The notes under the pieces: generated by a model
Seen by the model: the letters and a program-made list of their open reading frames with translations, nothing else
Told to the model about the DNA's origin: nothing
The model's database searches: none
Source of the DNA: a virus
IMG/VR virus record: IMGVR_UViG_3300043429_001189
Span: 62,001-126,000 of that record
DNA length: 64,000 bases
Reading direction: 5' to 3' (one strand)
Made by a program: the position numbers and the translations under genes
Part shown: one piece after another, positions 51,730 through 57,296 of the stretch
Layout of the letters: every line of letters begins with the position of its first letter
Numbering within the stretch: the first letter of the stretch is position 1

Positions 51730-53355
51730 CTATTTATTTTCAATTTCATCCCACGCTTTTATAATTGCGTCAGCATATTGTGCCTCTTTACCTGTCCATC
51801 CTGTTAAAATTGCTCCGCGATATAATGTTTCAGGCAAAACAGAATTTGTATATCCGCCCACCTGAACAGAAAACACATTTACCTTTGGATTTACAGTTTT
51901 ACGATATTGTCGAATAACAGCAAGAACGTCGAGATATGATGAATAATTTGAAGATCTGTAAGTAAACTCTTTAGGTAATTCATCATGCCCAAACAATTCG
52001 CCTCGGCCAGCCTGCATATCTGAATAAATAAAAACTGTGTCATAATGAATTTTTTCGTTTAGTGCAGCATTCCAAAATAACCAAAGACCATTTTCGGTGT
52101 TAGATCCTGTTCTTTTACCTTTCTCTGTAATGTCTGTAAGTTGACTTAATATTCCGTTTCTTTTGGAAATAGGTGTCATTGTTAATCTGTCGCCAAAAAC
52201 TCCAACCTCTCCATTGTCAGCTTGTTTTGCAGTTATAACTGAAGACAAATTAGCAATATCAGCAATAGTAATTTTCCCATATTCCGAATTAAATGTGCCC
52301 CAGGCAGAACCAGAATTGTCTGATAAGCATGCAACCTTGCCTTTTAATTTAGGCATATTTGCAACTGAAATATCAATACACTCTTCAAGAGCATCAAGAA
52401 TTTGCTGCTTATAAGGAATGTCAGTGCTTTTAATAATGTTAAAAGCAGTATAATACCTAAATGGGAATTGCTTTCCTTGTAAAACTCCTGCTTTTAATTG
52501 CTCAAGAATTTGTGTTGCTTGATCTTGTGATAATTCAGATTTTGAAAAAATTCCGCGCAAATTCCTCAACAAGGCCATATGAGGAACTTTAATTGTATTC
52601 AAAATTTCCACCCATGTCTTGCCACTTGATTTTAACATTTCCCAAGTTTGCTCAGTTTCTTTTATCGCAACGGTACCTGTACGCATCAATTCATTGATAG
52701 TTTCATTGTTTGCGTGAGATAACCTTACCAAGTCAATTAGCCTTTTTCCTTTATACTTATTAATTTGATATCTAGACATTGATTCTAAAGAATCAGCCCA
52801 AGACCTCTTAAGAATTGAAGGTAAACCTTTTTTAGACCCGTTTAAATACATATAATATTCAAATTGGTTAGTTATGTCGTCAGGACGCGGTGTAATTTCT
52901 TTAGCAAAAGCGCGCATATAACCTGGATTTTTGGCATTAAATTCCACCCGATTTTTGTGACGAATTGCTCTAACATAAATAACCGCGGGATTCAAGCGCA
53001 TTAAGTATTCATTACGTAATTCCTTGGCAAACTCCAAGGTTCCTAAATAATCATAATCCAATGCGTTGTCAATTACTCGCTCAAACACTTGCCCAGCATC
53101 TTCATTTGGGGATATCAAGTCAGCAAAAATAAAATCCGCAGATAATTTCGAAGGATATTCAACCTTGATACCTTTTCTATAGTACTGCGGTTCGCCAAAA
53201 ATTGAGCTCGTTGCAACCATTTTGAGTGTTTGCAAAGGGTTAACTTTAAATGAAGTACCGCCCATAAAGTTTTGTTCAGCTTGCGCTTCATACATAGAGA
53301 TTTCTGCTTTTCTTTGAACGACTTCCTTGGATGCTGATGAGCTTAATCTTGACAT
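51730..53355 (-). CDS. Ro60/TROVE-domain RNA-binding protein
   Basis: A 541-residue Ro60 (Rsr) homologue. The first 320 residues are the TROVE HEAT-repeat ring (LEFAKELRNEYLMRLNPAVI, VRAIRHKNRVEFN, GKRLIDLVRLSH, VPHMALLRNLRGIFS). Residues from about 335 form a vWA domain with MIDAS motif LSDNSGSAWG (DxSxS), FGDRLTMTP and VFIYSDMQAG. The length matches bacterial Rsr (about 530). Ro60 binds Y RNAs and, through PNPase, misfolded RNAs. Two copies of a structured RNA lie directly upstream on the same transcript, see 53382 and 53543. It is a single-gene unit ended by a strong terminator. Confidence 0.92.
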   Translation of the reverse strand: MSRLSSSASKEVVQRKAEISMYEAQAEQNFMGGTSFKVNPLQTLKMVATSSIFGEPQYYRKGIKVEYPSKLSADFIFADLISPNEDAGQVFERVIDNALDYDYLGTLEFAKELRNEYLMRLNPAVIYVRAIRHKNRVEFNAKNPGYMRAFAKEITPRPDDITNQFEYYMYLNGSKKGLPSILKRSWADSLESMSRYQINKYKGKRLIDLVRLSHANNETINELMRTGTVAIKETEQTWEMLKSSGKTWVEILNTIKVPHMALLRNLRGIFSKSELSQDQATQILEQLKAGVLQGKQFPFRYYTAFNIIKSTDIPYKQQILDALEECIDISVANMPKLKGKVACLSDNSGSAWGTFNSEYGKITIADIANLSSVITAKQADNGEVGVFGDRLTMTPISKRNGILSQLTDITEKGKRTGSNTENGLWLFWNAALNEKIHYDTVFIYSDMQAGRGELFGHDELPKEFTYRSSNYSSYLDVLAVIRQYRKTVNPKVNVFSVQVGGYTNSVLPETLYRGAILTGWTGKEAQYADAIIKAWDEIENK

Positions 53356-53381
53356 AATAAAAATTGGTTTAATAAGTTAAA

Positions 53382-53463
53382 AAATCGAGAATATCAAAAA
53401 GAGTTTTTAATAAAGTATCATTTACAAATTGATTTTGAAGTAACTCTTTTTCCGCTTCGATTT
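53382..53463 (-). ncRNA. Structured RNA copy A (Y-RNA-like), between tRNA-Gly and the TROVE gene
   Basis: An 82-base element with two nested helices: P1 AAATCGA (53382-53388) with TCGATTT (53457-53463), and P2 AAAAAGAGTT (53396-53405) with AACTCTTTTT (53442-53451). Between P2 and P1 is the element CCGCTTC, and before P2 is TTGAAGTA (plus-strand view), both shared with copies B and C while helix sequences differ, so the pairing covaries. Its 5-prime end lies one base after the tRNA-Gly 3-prime end. Confidence 0.65.
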
Positions 53464-53464
53464 G

Positions 53465-53537
53465 AGCAACAAGCGAGACTCGAACTCGCAACATTTAGTT
53501 TGGAAAACTAACACTCTACCAATTGAGCTATTGTTGC
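53465..53537 (-). tRNA. tRNA-Gly (anticodon TCC)
   Basis: A 73-base cloverleaf: acceptor GCAACAA/TTGTTGC, D-arm with GCTC...GAGT, anticodon stem TTAGT/ACTAA with loop TTTCCAA giving TCC, and T-arm GCGAG-TTCGAGT-CTCGC. CCA is not encoded. It is flanked on both sides by structured RNA copies A and B. Confidence 0.95.
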
Positions 53538-53542
53538 TTATT

Positions 53543-53627
53543 TTTTCTTGAGAAAATTATTAAAGGTGTTGGTGTGTGAAAATTCTAAAACAATTTTGAA
53601 GTAACCTTTAATACCGCTTCAAGAAAA
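53543..53627 (-). ncRNA. Structured RNA copy B (Y-RNA-like), upstream of tRNA-Gly
   Basis: An 85-base element with closing helix P1 TTTTCTTGA (53543-53551) with TCAAGAAAA (53619-53627), and inner helix P2 TATTAAAGGT (53558-53567) with ACCTTTAATA (53604-53613). The P2 flanks TTGAAGTA and CCGCTTC are the same as in copies A and C. The large apical loop has an AAAATT/AATTTT hairpin. It begins just after a promoter-like block. Confidence 0.68.
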
Positions 53628-53631
53628 TATT

Positions 53632-53663
53632 TTTTTTAAAGAACGTTTGTAGATATAATATAC
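53632..53663 (-). promoter_or_regulatory. Promoter/boxA-like block upstream of RNA B and tRNA-Gly
   Basis: A 32-base block identical to 56442-56473, each lying immediately upstream of a structured RNA and tRNAs. On the minus strand it holds a TATATTATA core and then GTTCTTTAAA, which resembles the boxA antitermination element of stable RNA operons (TGCTCTTTAACA). Confidence 0.6.
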
Positions 53664-53708
53664 AAGTAATGATAAATAGTTTTTGTGATTTGATATTTTT
53701 TTTTAAAT

Positions 53709-54455
53709 TTAATCAAACGGCAAAGAAACTCCTCTTTTTCCAACAACGGCACAAGATAAAAAGTTTGCAAAACTTATTGAAGCGTTCAAATCCTTTGTTT
53801 CTAAATAAGTAATACCAAAAGCCGCAACAAAAGTATCTCCTGCACCACTTACATCAATGGTTTCTTTTGGATTTTTAAGAGCGAATGTTTTGTTGTTTAT
53901 CATCGCTCCTCTTGCGCCCAGTGTAACAATAATATTACTTTTATCAGAAATATGCAAATTGTTTGACATTTCGCTTTCGTTTAACTTAATAAATGTAAAT
54001 TCTTTAACAATTTCATCAGTTAAAATTTTCTTGGAATCCAACAAAGTTAATTTGCCATTTTTTGCTATTTTTAATAAATCATCATGCCCTAAAAAACCTT
54101 TGTTATAATCACTTACAATTACTAAATCCGCTTCTTTAATCTCTTTTATATTTTCTTCTGTGATGTTAATTTTTCCAACTGGTTGCAATTCTCCGTCATC
54201 AATTCTAACAATCATTTGGTTTGACTTTTCATCAACAATCCTTGTTTTTTTAATCAATTCTTTCTGATGCCAAAATGTTATACTTGTCTCGGGATTTATT
54301 GATTTAATGTTTTCTACAACATTTCCTGCCATTCCAGGGTTTTGTGTAGTTTTAATTGGATTAAAAACTGGAACAGGCGCTTCAGGACACAGCCTAACAG
54401 TTTTTCCATAAATAAATTCATCAGTACAAAGTTCACCTATAACTATTACTTTCAT
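53709..54455 (-). CDS. PfkB-type heptose kinase, HldE N-domain-like
   Basis: A 248-residue ribokinase-fold protein like the kinase half of HldE (RfaE1), which phosphorylates D-glycero-D-manno-heptose-7-phosphate at C1. Signatures are VIVIGELCTDEFIYG at the start, NPGMAGNVVENI (substrate Gly loop), ADLVIVSDYNKGFLG, and the catalytic PfkB motif DVSGAGDTFVAAFG. It is shorter than the 320-residue HldE kinase domain and lacks some internal lid. Its start overlaps the nucleotidyltransferase gene by 23 bases, forming a split HldE. Confidence 0.82.
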   Translation of the reverse strand: MKVIVIGELCTDEFIYGKTVRLCPEAPVPVFNPIKTTQNPGMAGNVVENIKSINPETSITFWHQKELIKKTRIVDEKSNQMIVRIDDGELQPVGKINITEENIKEIKEADLVIVSDYNKGFLGHDDLLKIAKNGKLTLLDSKKILTDEIVKEFTFIKLNESEMSNNLHISDKSNIIVTLGARGAMINNKTFALKNPKETIDVSGAGDTFVAAFGITYLETKDLNASISFANFLSCAVVGKRGVSLPFD

Positions 54456-54921
54456 AATTTAAAATTTTTGTTGTTGAATATTTTTCAATTCTTGGAAAAA
54501 AAATTAGTTCTTTAGCATATTCACTTCCTATAACTCCATTTTTGCGATACTCTTCTCCTACTATTAAATAATCAGGGTTTAATCTTTTAATTGCATTTTT
54601 AAGTTCTTCTGAGTCATCAAAAACAATAATGTTTGATACATAAACTATCGAGCTTAACATCTCAATTCTATCTTTTAAAGAATTATACGGTCGCAATTCG
54701 CCTTTTAACTCTTTAATTCTACGATCTGTGTCAATTCCTACTGTTACTTCCCCGTATGAATAAGCATATTTAAGTAAACGAATATGACCGTTGTGTAACA
54801 CATCAAAAGTACCGTTAACCCAAACCTTTTTATTTAATTTACTATAATGATTTGGCGCAGGAAGACTGGAATAAAAATCCCAGTCTTCATCATCAAGAAA
54901 TTTAGTGGTTTCTTTATTCAT
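54433..54921 (-). CDS. Cytidylyltransferase-fold nucleotidyltransferase, HldE C-domain-like
   Basis: 162 residues from Met 54921 (MNKETTKFL); an upstream Met would overlap the cupin gene. The HIGH-superfamily nucleotide-binding motif is VWVNGTFDVLHNGHIRLL, followed by VGIDTDRRIKELKG (the RfaE2 signature), RPYNSLKDRIEML, and a late YSTTKIL. It matches heptose-1-phosphate adenylyltransferase, giving ADP-heptose. About 35 N-terminal residues are extra. It overlaps the kinase gene, so the two halves of HldE are separate, coupled genes. Confidence 0.87.
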   Translation of the reverse strand: MNKETTKFLDDEDWDFYSSLPAPNHYSKLNKKVWVNGTFDVLHNGHIRLLKYAYSYGEVTVGIDTDRRIKELKGELRPYNSLKDRIEMLSSIVYVSNIIVFDDSEELKNAIKRLNPDYLIVGEEYRKNGVIGSEYAKELIFFPRIEKYSTTKILNYESNSYR

Positions 54922-54926
54922 GTGTA

Positions 54927-55313
54927 CTACTTTTGCGAATCGCCAGCCCAAACTCGGTAACTGTCTTCATCAAAGTGTTGTGTTGATACTTCAAAAACAA
55001 TGCCATCTGTAAGAGCTTCAAGTTGATGCGGTTGTCCTGGATATTGTCGAACAGAGTCTCCTTCTCTTAATGTTATTTCATTGACTTTTGCGGTTTGCGT
55101 ATCTATCCAACGATAAATAAATTCGCCTTCTTTAACATACCAAGTTTCATCTTTAAGCATGTGATAATGCATTGAAAATTTTGCGCCTGCTTTAAAACAC
55201 AAAAGTTTTCCGCAATAAAATTCATTATTTTCAAATACAATCTCATGTCCCCATCCTTTAGGAACATTGCATTCTTTGCACTCCTTTGCATTGAATATGT
55301 TTGGTTTTTTCAT
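54927..55313 (-). CDS. Cupin protein, mannose-6-phosphate isomerase-like
   Basis: A 128-residue cupin with PKGWGHEIVFENNEFYCGKL, then metal-binding FSMHYHMLKDETWYV (HxH...E) and GDSVRQYPGQPHQLEAL (second His). The arrangement resembles the isomerase domain of ManC/AlgA. A short cupin of this sort placed before HldE-like genes in phage or capsule loci suggests sugar-phosphate epimerisation or isomerisation. An N-terminal Cys pair (CKECNVPKGWG) may be an extra metal site. It is the first gene of the ADP-heptose module. Confidence 0.85.
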   Translation of the reverse strand: MKKPNIFNAKECKECNVPKGWGHEIVFENNEFYCGKLLCFKAGAKFSMHYHMLKDETWYVKEGEFIYRWIDTQTAKVNEITLREGDSVRQYPGQPHQLEALTDGIVFEVSTQHFDEDSYRVWAGDSQK

Positions 55314-55342
55314 AAAAATATATTTGATTTATATATTCAGAG

Positions 55343-55413
55343 CAGAAGCATTAGGATTCGAACCTAAAATAACGCTTTTGGAGAGCGCCATGATACCTTT
55401 TCACCATACTCCT
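55343..55413 (-). tRNA. tRNA-Trp (anticodon CCA)
   Basis: A 71-base tRNA: acceptor AGGAGTA/TGCTTCT with G-U wobbles, discriminator G, anticodon stem GCGCT/AGCGT with loop CTCCAAA (CCA), and T-arm with GGTTCGAATCC. It is the last tRNA of the cluster in transcription order; the 57-residue gene lies just upstream. Confidence 0.9.
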
Positions 55414-55417
55414 GTAT

Positions 55418-55591
55418 TTATTCACAGTATTTATTTTTTCTGCACTTGTATTTATTCTCTTCTTTCTTTTTATCTTTAAATACTTTAGGGGCAAACCTTC
55501 CATCATAGAATCCTTGTTCCTGGGCATTTTTTCTTTGTTTACCCATTTCAATTTTCCTAAGTTGTTCTGAAGTTATCACAAATTTTTTCAT
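55418..55591 (-). CDS. Very small basic protein inside the tRNA cluster
   Basis: A 57-residue reading frame from ATG 55591 to TAA 55418, between tRNA-Gln and tRNA-Trp. It is strongly basic (KKFVITSEQLRKIEMGKQRK, then GFYDGRFAPKVFKDKKK and a final RKNKYCE). The GRFxPKV-x-K-x-K pattern is typical of small phage proteins of unknown role. Codon use looks normal, and the frame fills the gap between two tRNAs exactly, so I consider it a real gene. A nucleic-acid-binding role is an inference from charge. Confidence 0.7.
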   Translation of the reverse strand: MKKFVITSEQLRKIEMGKQRKNAQEQGFYDGRFAPKVFKDKKKEENKYKCRKNKYCE

Positions 55592-55613
55592 ATTAAAATT
55601 TTTAAATTGTGAG

Positions 55614-55684
55614 TTATCTGATCTGGGCTCGAACCAGAAATTTAGGACTCAAAAACCTACGTGATACCATTTCACTATCAGACA
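55614..55684 (-). tRNA. tRNA-Gln (anticodon TTG)
   Basis: A 71-base tRNA: acceptor TGTCTGA/TCAGATA, anticodon loop TTTTGAG with TTG as in bacterial Gln tRNAs, T-arm TCTGG-TTCGAGC-CCAGA. A T-T mismatch closes the anticodon loop. Confidence 0.9.
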
Positions 55685-55689
55685 ATATG

Positions 55690-55763
55690 TAGGCCTGGCA
55701 GGGTACGATCCTGCAACCCCTGAATTAAAAGTTCAGTGCTCTATCCATTTGAGCTACAAGCCT
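55690..55763 (-). tRNA. tRNA-Lys (anticodon TTT)
   Basis: A 74-base tRNA: acceptor AGGCTTG/CAGGCCT, D-arm with GCTC...GAGC, anticodon stem CTGAA/TTCAG with loop CTTTTAA (TTT), T-arm GCAGG-ATCGTAC-CCTGC, which has an ATC in place of the usual TTC in the T-loop. Confidence 0.92.
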
Positions 55764-55770
55764 ATATTTG

Positions 55771-55842
55771 AGCCTTCTGTCGGACTCGAACCAACATCTT
55801 CTAAATTACAAATTTAAAGCTTTACCATTAAGCTAAGAAGGC
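55771..55842 (-). tRNA. tRNA-Thr (anticodon TGT)
   Basis: A 72-base tRNA: acceptor GCCTTCT/AGAAGGC, D-arm AGCT...AGCT, anticodon stem TTAAA/TTTAG with loop TTTGTAA (TGT), T-arm GTTGG-TTCGAGT-CCGAC. Confidence 0.92.
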
Positions 55843-55849
55843 AATTTGT

Positions 55850-55927
55850 GTCCGAGAAGAAGGGTTCGAACCTTCATGATGTCTGGTTCCCAAAACCAGA
55901 GGCTTAGCCAATTAGCCCATTCTCGGA
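55850..55927 (-). tRNA. tRNA-Pro (anticodon TGG)
   Basis: A 78-base tRNA: acceptor TCCGAGA/TCTCGGA, anticodon stem CTGGT/ACCAG with loop TTTGGGA (TGG, followed by the G37 expected of tRNA-Pro), T-arm GAAGG-TTCGAAC-CCTTC. It lies just downstream of the terminator hairpin. Confidence 0.93.
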
Positions 55928-55943
55928 AATTTGATTAAAAACA

Positions 55944-55978
55944 AAAAGGTCCAGATAATTTAATTACCTGGACCTTTT
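55944..55978 (-). terminator. Strong terminator inside the tRNA cluster
   Basis: An 11-bp inverted repeat, AAAAGGTCCAG (55944-55954) with CTGGACCTTTT (55968-55978), with an inner TAATT/AATTA pairing lies 22 bases beyond the 39-residue gene. It would separate tRNA-Met and the peptide from tRNA-Pro and the rest of the cluster. Confidence 0.85.
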
Positions 55979-56000
55979 AAGAATAATAATTACTATTATA

Positions 56001-56120
56001 CTAAGGTCCAGTATCTGGCCACGTAGACGGTTGTTGAACACAACCAATAACACCAACCGGTGTAGCAACTGTTTTGCTTGTTGCTTTTGAAATTTTAGCT
56101 GATGTGATTTGTTGTTTCAT
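56001..56120 (-). CDS. 39-residue peptide gene between tRNA-Met and a terminator
   Basis: A short frame from ATG 56120 to TAG 56001. The N-terminal half is Lys/Ser/Thr-rich and leader-like (MKQQITSAKISKATSKTVAT); the C-terminal half is short and uncharged, with PVGVIGC, QQP, W and a final DTGP. It starts 19 bases after tRNA-Met and is closed by a strong terminator, so it seems to be a dedicated transcript end. It has no membrane segment. It resembles the leader-core layout of small modified peptides, but no modifying enzyme is adjacent and chance ORFs of this size occur. Confidence 0.55.
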   Translation of the reverse strand: MKQQITSAKISKATSKTVATPVGVIGCVQQPSTWPDTGP

Positions 56121-56139
56121 ATTTTTAATTTTAATTTAG

Positions 56140-56211
56140 TGGCGGGGCCGGGAATCGAACCCGAACCTCCAGGTTATGAGCCTGGCGAACTACCGTTATT
56201 ACCACCCCGCA
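56140..56211 (-). tRNA. tRNA-Met (anticodon CAT), initiator-like
   Basis: A 72-base tRNA: acceptor TGCGGGG/CCCCGCC whose first pair (T1-C72) is a mismatch, as in bacterial initiator tRNA. GGGGTGG and GGCTCATAACC resemble E. coli tRNA-fMet. The anticodon stem CCAGG/CCTGG has two of the three G-C pairs diagnostic of initiators. The T-arm is TCGGG-TTCGATT-CCCGG. Confidence 0.85.
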
Positions 56212-56220
56212 ATGTTTTAG

Positions 56221-56295
56221 AGATCATAGAAAGAATCGAACTTTCGCTTACCGGCGCGGACGCCCTTTCCGGCTTTCTACCAACAGAATATGGTC
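56221..56295 (-). tRNA. Degenerate tRNA-like RNA with enlarged anticodon loop
   Basis: A 75-base tRNA-like element: acceptor GACCATA/TATGATC with one mismatch, D-arm TTCT-GTTGGT-AGAA, T-arm GAAAG-TTCGATT-CTTTC. Where an anticodon arm belongs, stem GCCGG/CCGGT encloses a 14-base loop with no recognisable anticodon. It lies between structured RNA C and tRNA-Met and may be a tRNA relic or a tRNA-mimic module. Confidence 0.6.
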
Positions 56296-56317
56296 AATTT
56301 TTACTATTATATATTTT

Positions 56318-56441
56318 TTCTTTTCTTGAGAATTTTAACCAAAGGCGTTAAGAAAGGGGGAAAGCAAATTTCAGTGTTAAAACCTATATTGCTTAGTAGA
56401 GCTATATTGAAGTAACCATCGGTACCGCTTCAAGAAAAGAA
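56318..56441 (-). ncRNA. Structured RNA copy C (Y-RNA-like), upstream of tRNA cluster
   Basis: A 124-base element closed by a perfect 12-bp helix TTCTTTTCTTGA (56318-56329) with TCAAGAAAAGAA (56430-56441). The inner side carries TTGAAGTA-ACCATCGGTA-CCGCTTC as in copies A and B. Its P2 partner near 56338 pairs well only if the RNA is read on the minus strand, where G-U wobbles replace apparent mismatches. The loop is larger than in A and B. Confidence 0.65.
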
Positions 56442-56473
56442 TTTTTTAAAGAACGTTTGTAGATATAATATAC
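56442..56473 (-). promoter_or_regulatory. Promoter/boxA-like block upstream of RNA C and the tRNA cluster
   Basis: A 32-base block identical to 53632-53663, containing on the minus strand a TATATTATA core followed by GTTCTTTAAA, similar to boxA. It lies directly before structured RNA C and the tRNA cluster, matching the placement of the first copy. Confidence 0.6.
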
Positions 56474-56510
56474 ACAAGATAATAAATAGTTTTCAGAAAA
56501 TAAAAAATAT

Positions 56511-56726
56511 TTATTTATTTTTTGTGCTTTCTGCTATGATATAAAAAATGTATTTAATCATAACAAAAATATACGGCATGCAAGCTGCAATTCCCAATTT
56601 TAGATGCCATATTTGGTACCCAAACATATAAGAAAAACCGGCCAAAACTCCTAAAAAGAGTGGGAGAAATATTACATAAATAATAAAATATGCCTCCCAC
56701 TGTAATCTATCAAAGAATAATTTCAT
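56511..56726 (-). CDS. Small membrane protein
   Basis: A 71-residue protein with two hydrophobic segments (YFIIYVIFLPLFLGVLAGFS and IAACMPYIFVMIKYIFYII) and a basic C-terminus. It lies between the tRNA promoter block and the DUF285 array. No family recognised. Confidence 0.55.
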   Translation of the reverse strand: MKLFFDRLQWEAYFIIYVIFLPLFLGVLAGFSYMFGYQIWHLKLGIAACMPYIFVMIKYIFYIIAESTKNK

Positions 56727-56743
56727 ATATTTTTATATTTTTA

Positions 56744-57292
56744 TTACCACAATCCATCAGAACTTTTAATATCCTTGACTTTAGACAAATCCCAATCAAA
56801 ATCTGAATGAACTTTAGATTTACTAAATATGCCTTTCATATATCTGACATTTCTAATATCCCAATTTCTTAGATTACCATCAAAAGGAGTATCATAAAAC
56901 ATAGATGCCATGTTGGTTACTTTACTAACATTCCACCCGCTAACGTCACCCTTAAAAGGTGTCCCTTCAAACATACCTTCCATGTTGGTTACATTGCTAA
57001 CGTCCCATTCGCTAATGTCACCTTTAAAATCTGACCCATAAAACATGTAGGACATATTTTTTACATTACTAACATTCCATTCGCTAATGTTGCCATTAAA
57101 AGGCATTTCTGCAAATAAGAATGACATGTCTTTAATTCGCGAAACATCAACATGACTTAAATCTGCATTAGGCCCAAATTTAGCTATTTCATTTTCAATT
57201 ATCGACTCTAAAGATTTCCGATCTATTGCATAAATAACTTTGTTTTGAGCAGCTTCGTTAAGAAACTGATCGAAAGATTTTAAATTTTTCAT
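56744..57292 (-). CDS. DUF285/BspA-type repeat protein 1, putative internal head protein
   Basis: A 182-residue protein with about four 24-residue DUF285 (BspA-like) repeats of the form F-x-G-(D/N)-I-S-x-W-(D/N)-V-S-x-V-x-x-M-x-x-M-F. The N-terminus MKNLKSFDQFLNEAAQ resembles T4-type capsid-targeting sequences, with FLNE as a prohead-protease site. It is one of four tandem paralogues here plus a fifth at the right edge. DUF285 units form right-handed solenoids and often bind proteins or host matrix. Confidence 0.85.
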   Translation of the reverse strand: MKNLKSFDQFLNEAAQNKVIYAIDRKSLESIIENEIAKFGPNADLSHVDVSRIKDMSFLFAEMPFNGNISEWNVSNVKNMSYMFYGSDFKGDISEWDVSNVTNMEGMFEGTPFKGDVSGWNVSKVTNMASMFYDTPFDGNLRNWDIRNVRYMKGIFSKSKVHSDFDWDLSKVKDIKSSDGLW

Positions 57293-57296
57293 TTTT

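Noticed and set aside
53382-53463. Copy A as a plain transcription terminator for tRNA-Gly
   Set aside because: Its helices are nested and long-range with conserved unpaired elements shared with two other copies, and no T-run follows; structured RNA is a better reading.
55351-55551. A 66-residue minus-strand frame overlapping tRNA-Trp
   Set aside because: It runs through the tRNA and out of phase with the better 57-residue gene at 55418-55591, which fits the gap between tRNAs.
56109-56351. An 80-residue plus-strand frame
   Set aside because: It is the complement of tRNA-Met and the tRNA-like RNA and has no protein-like features.
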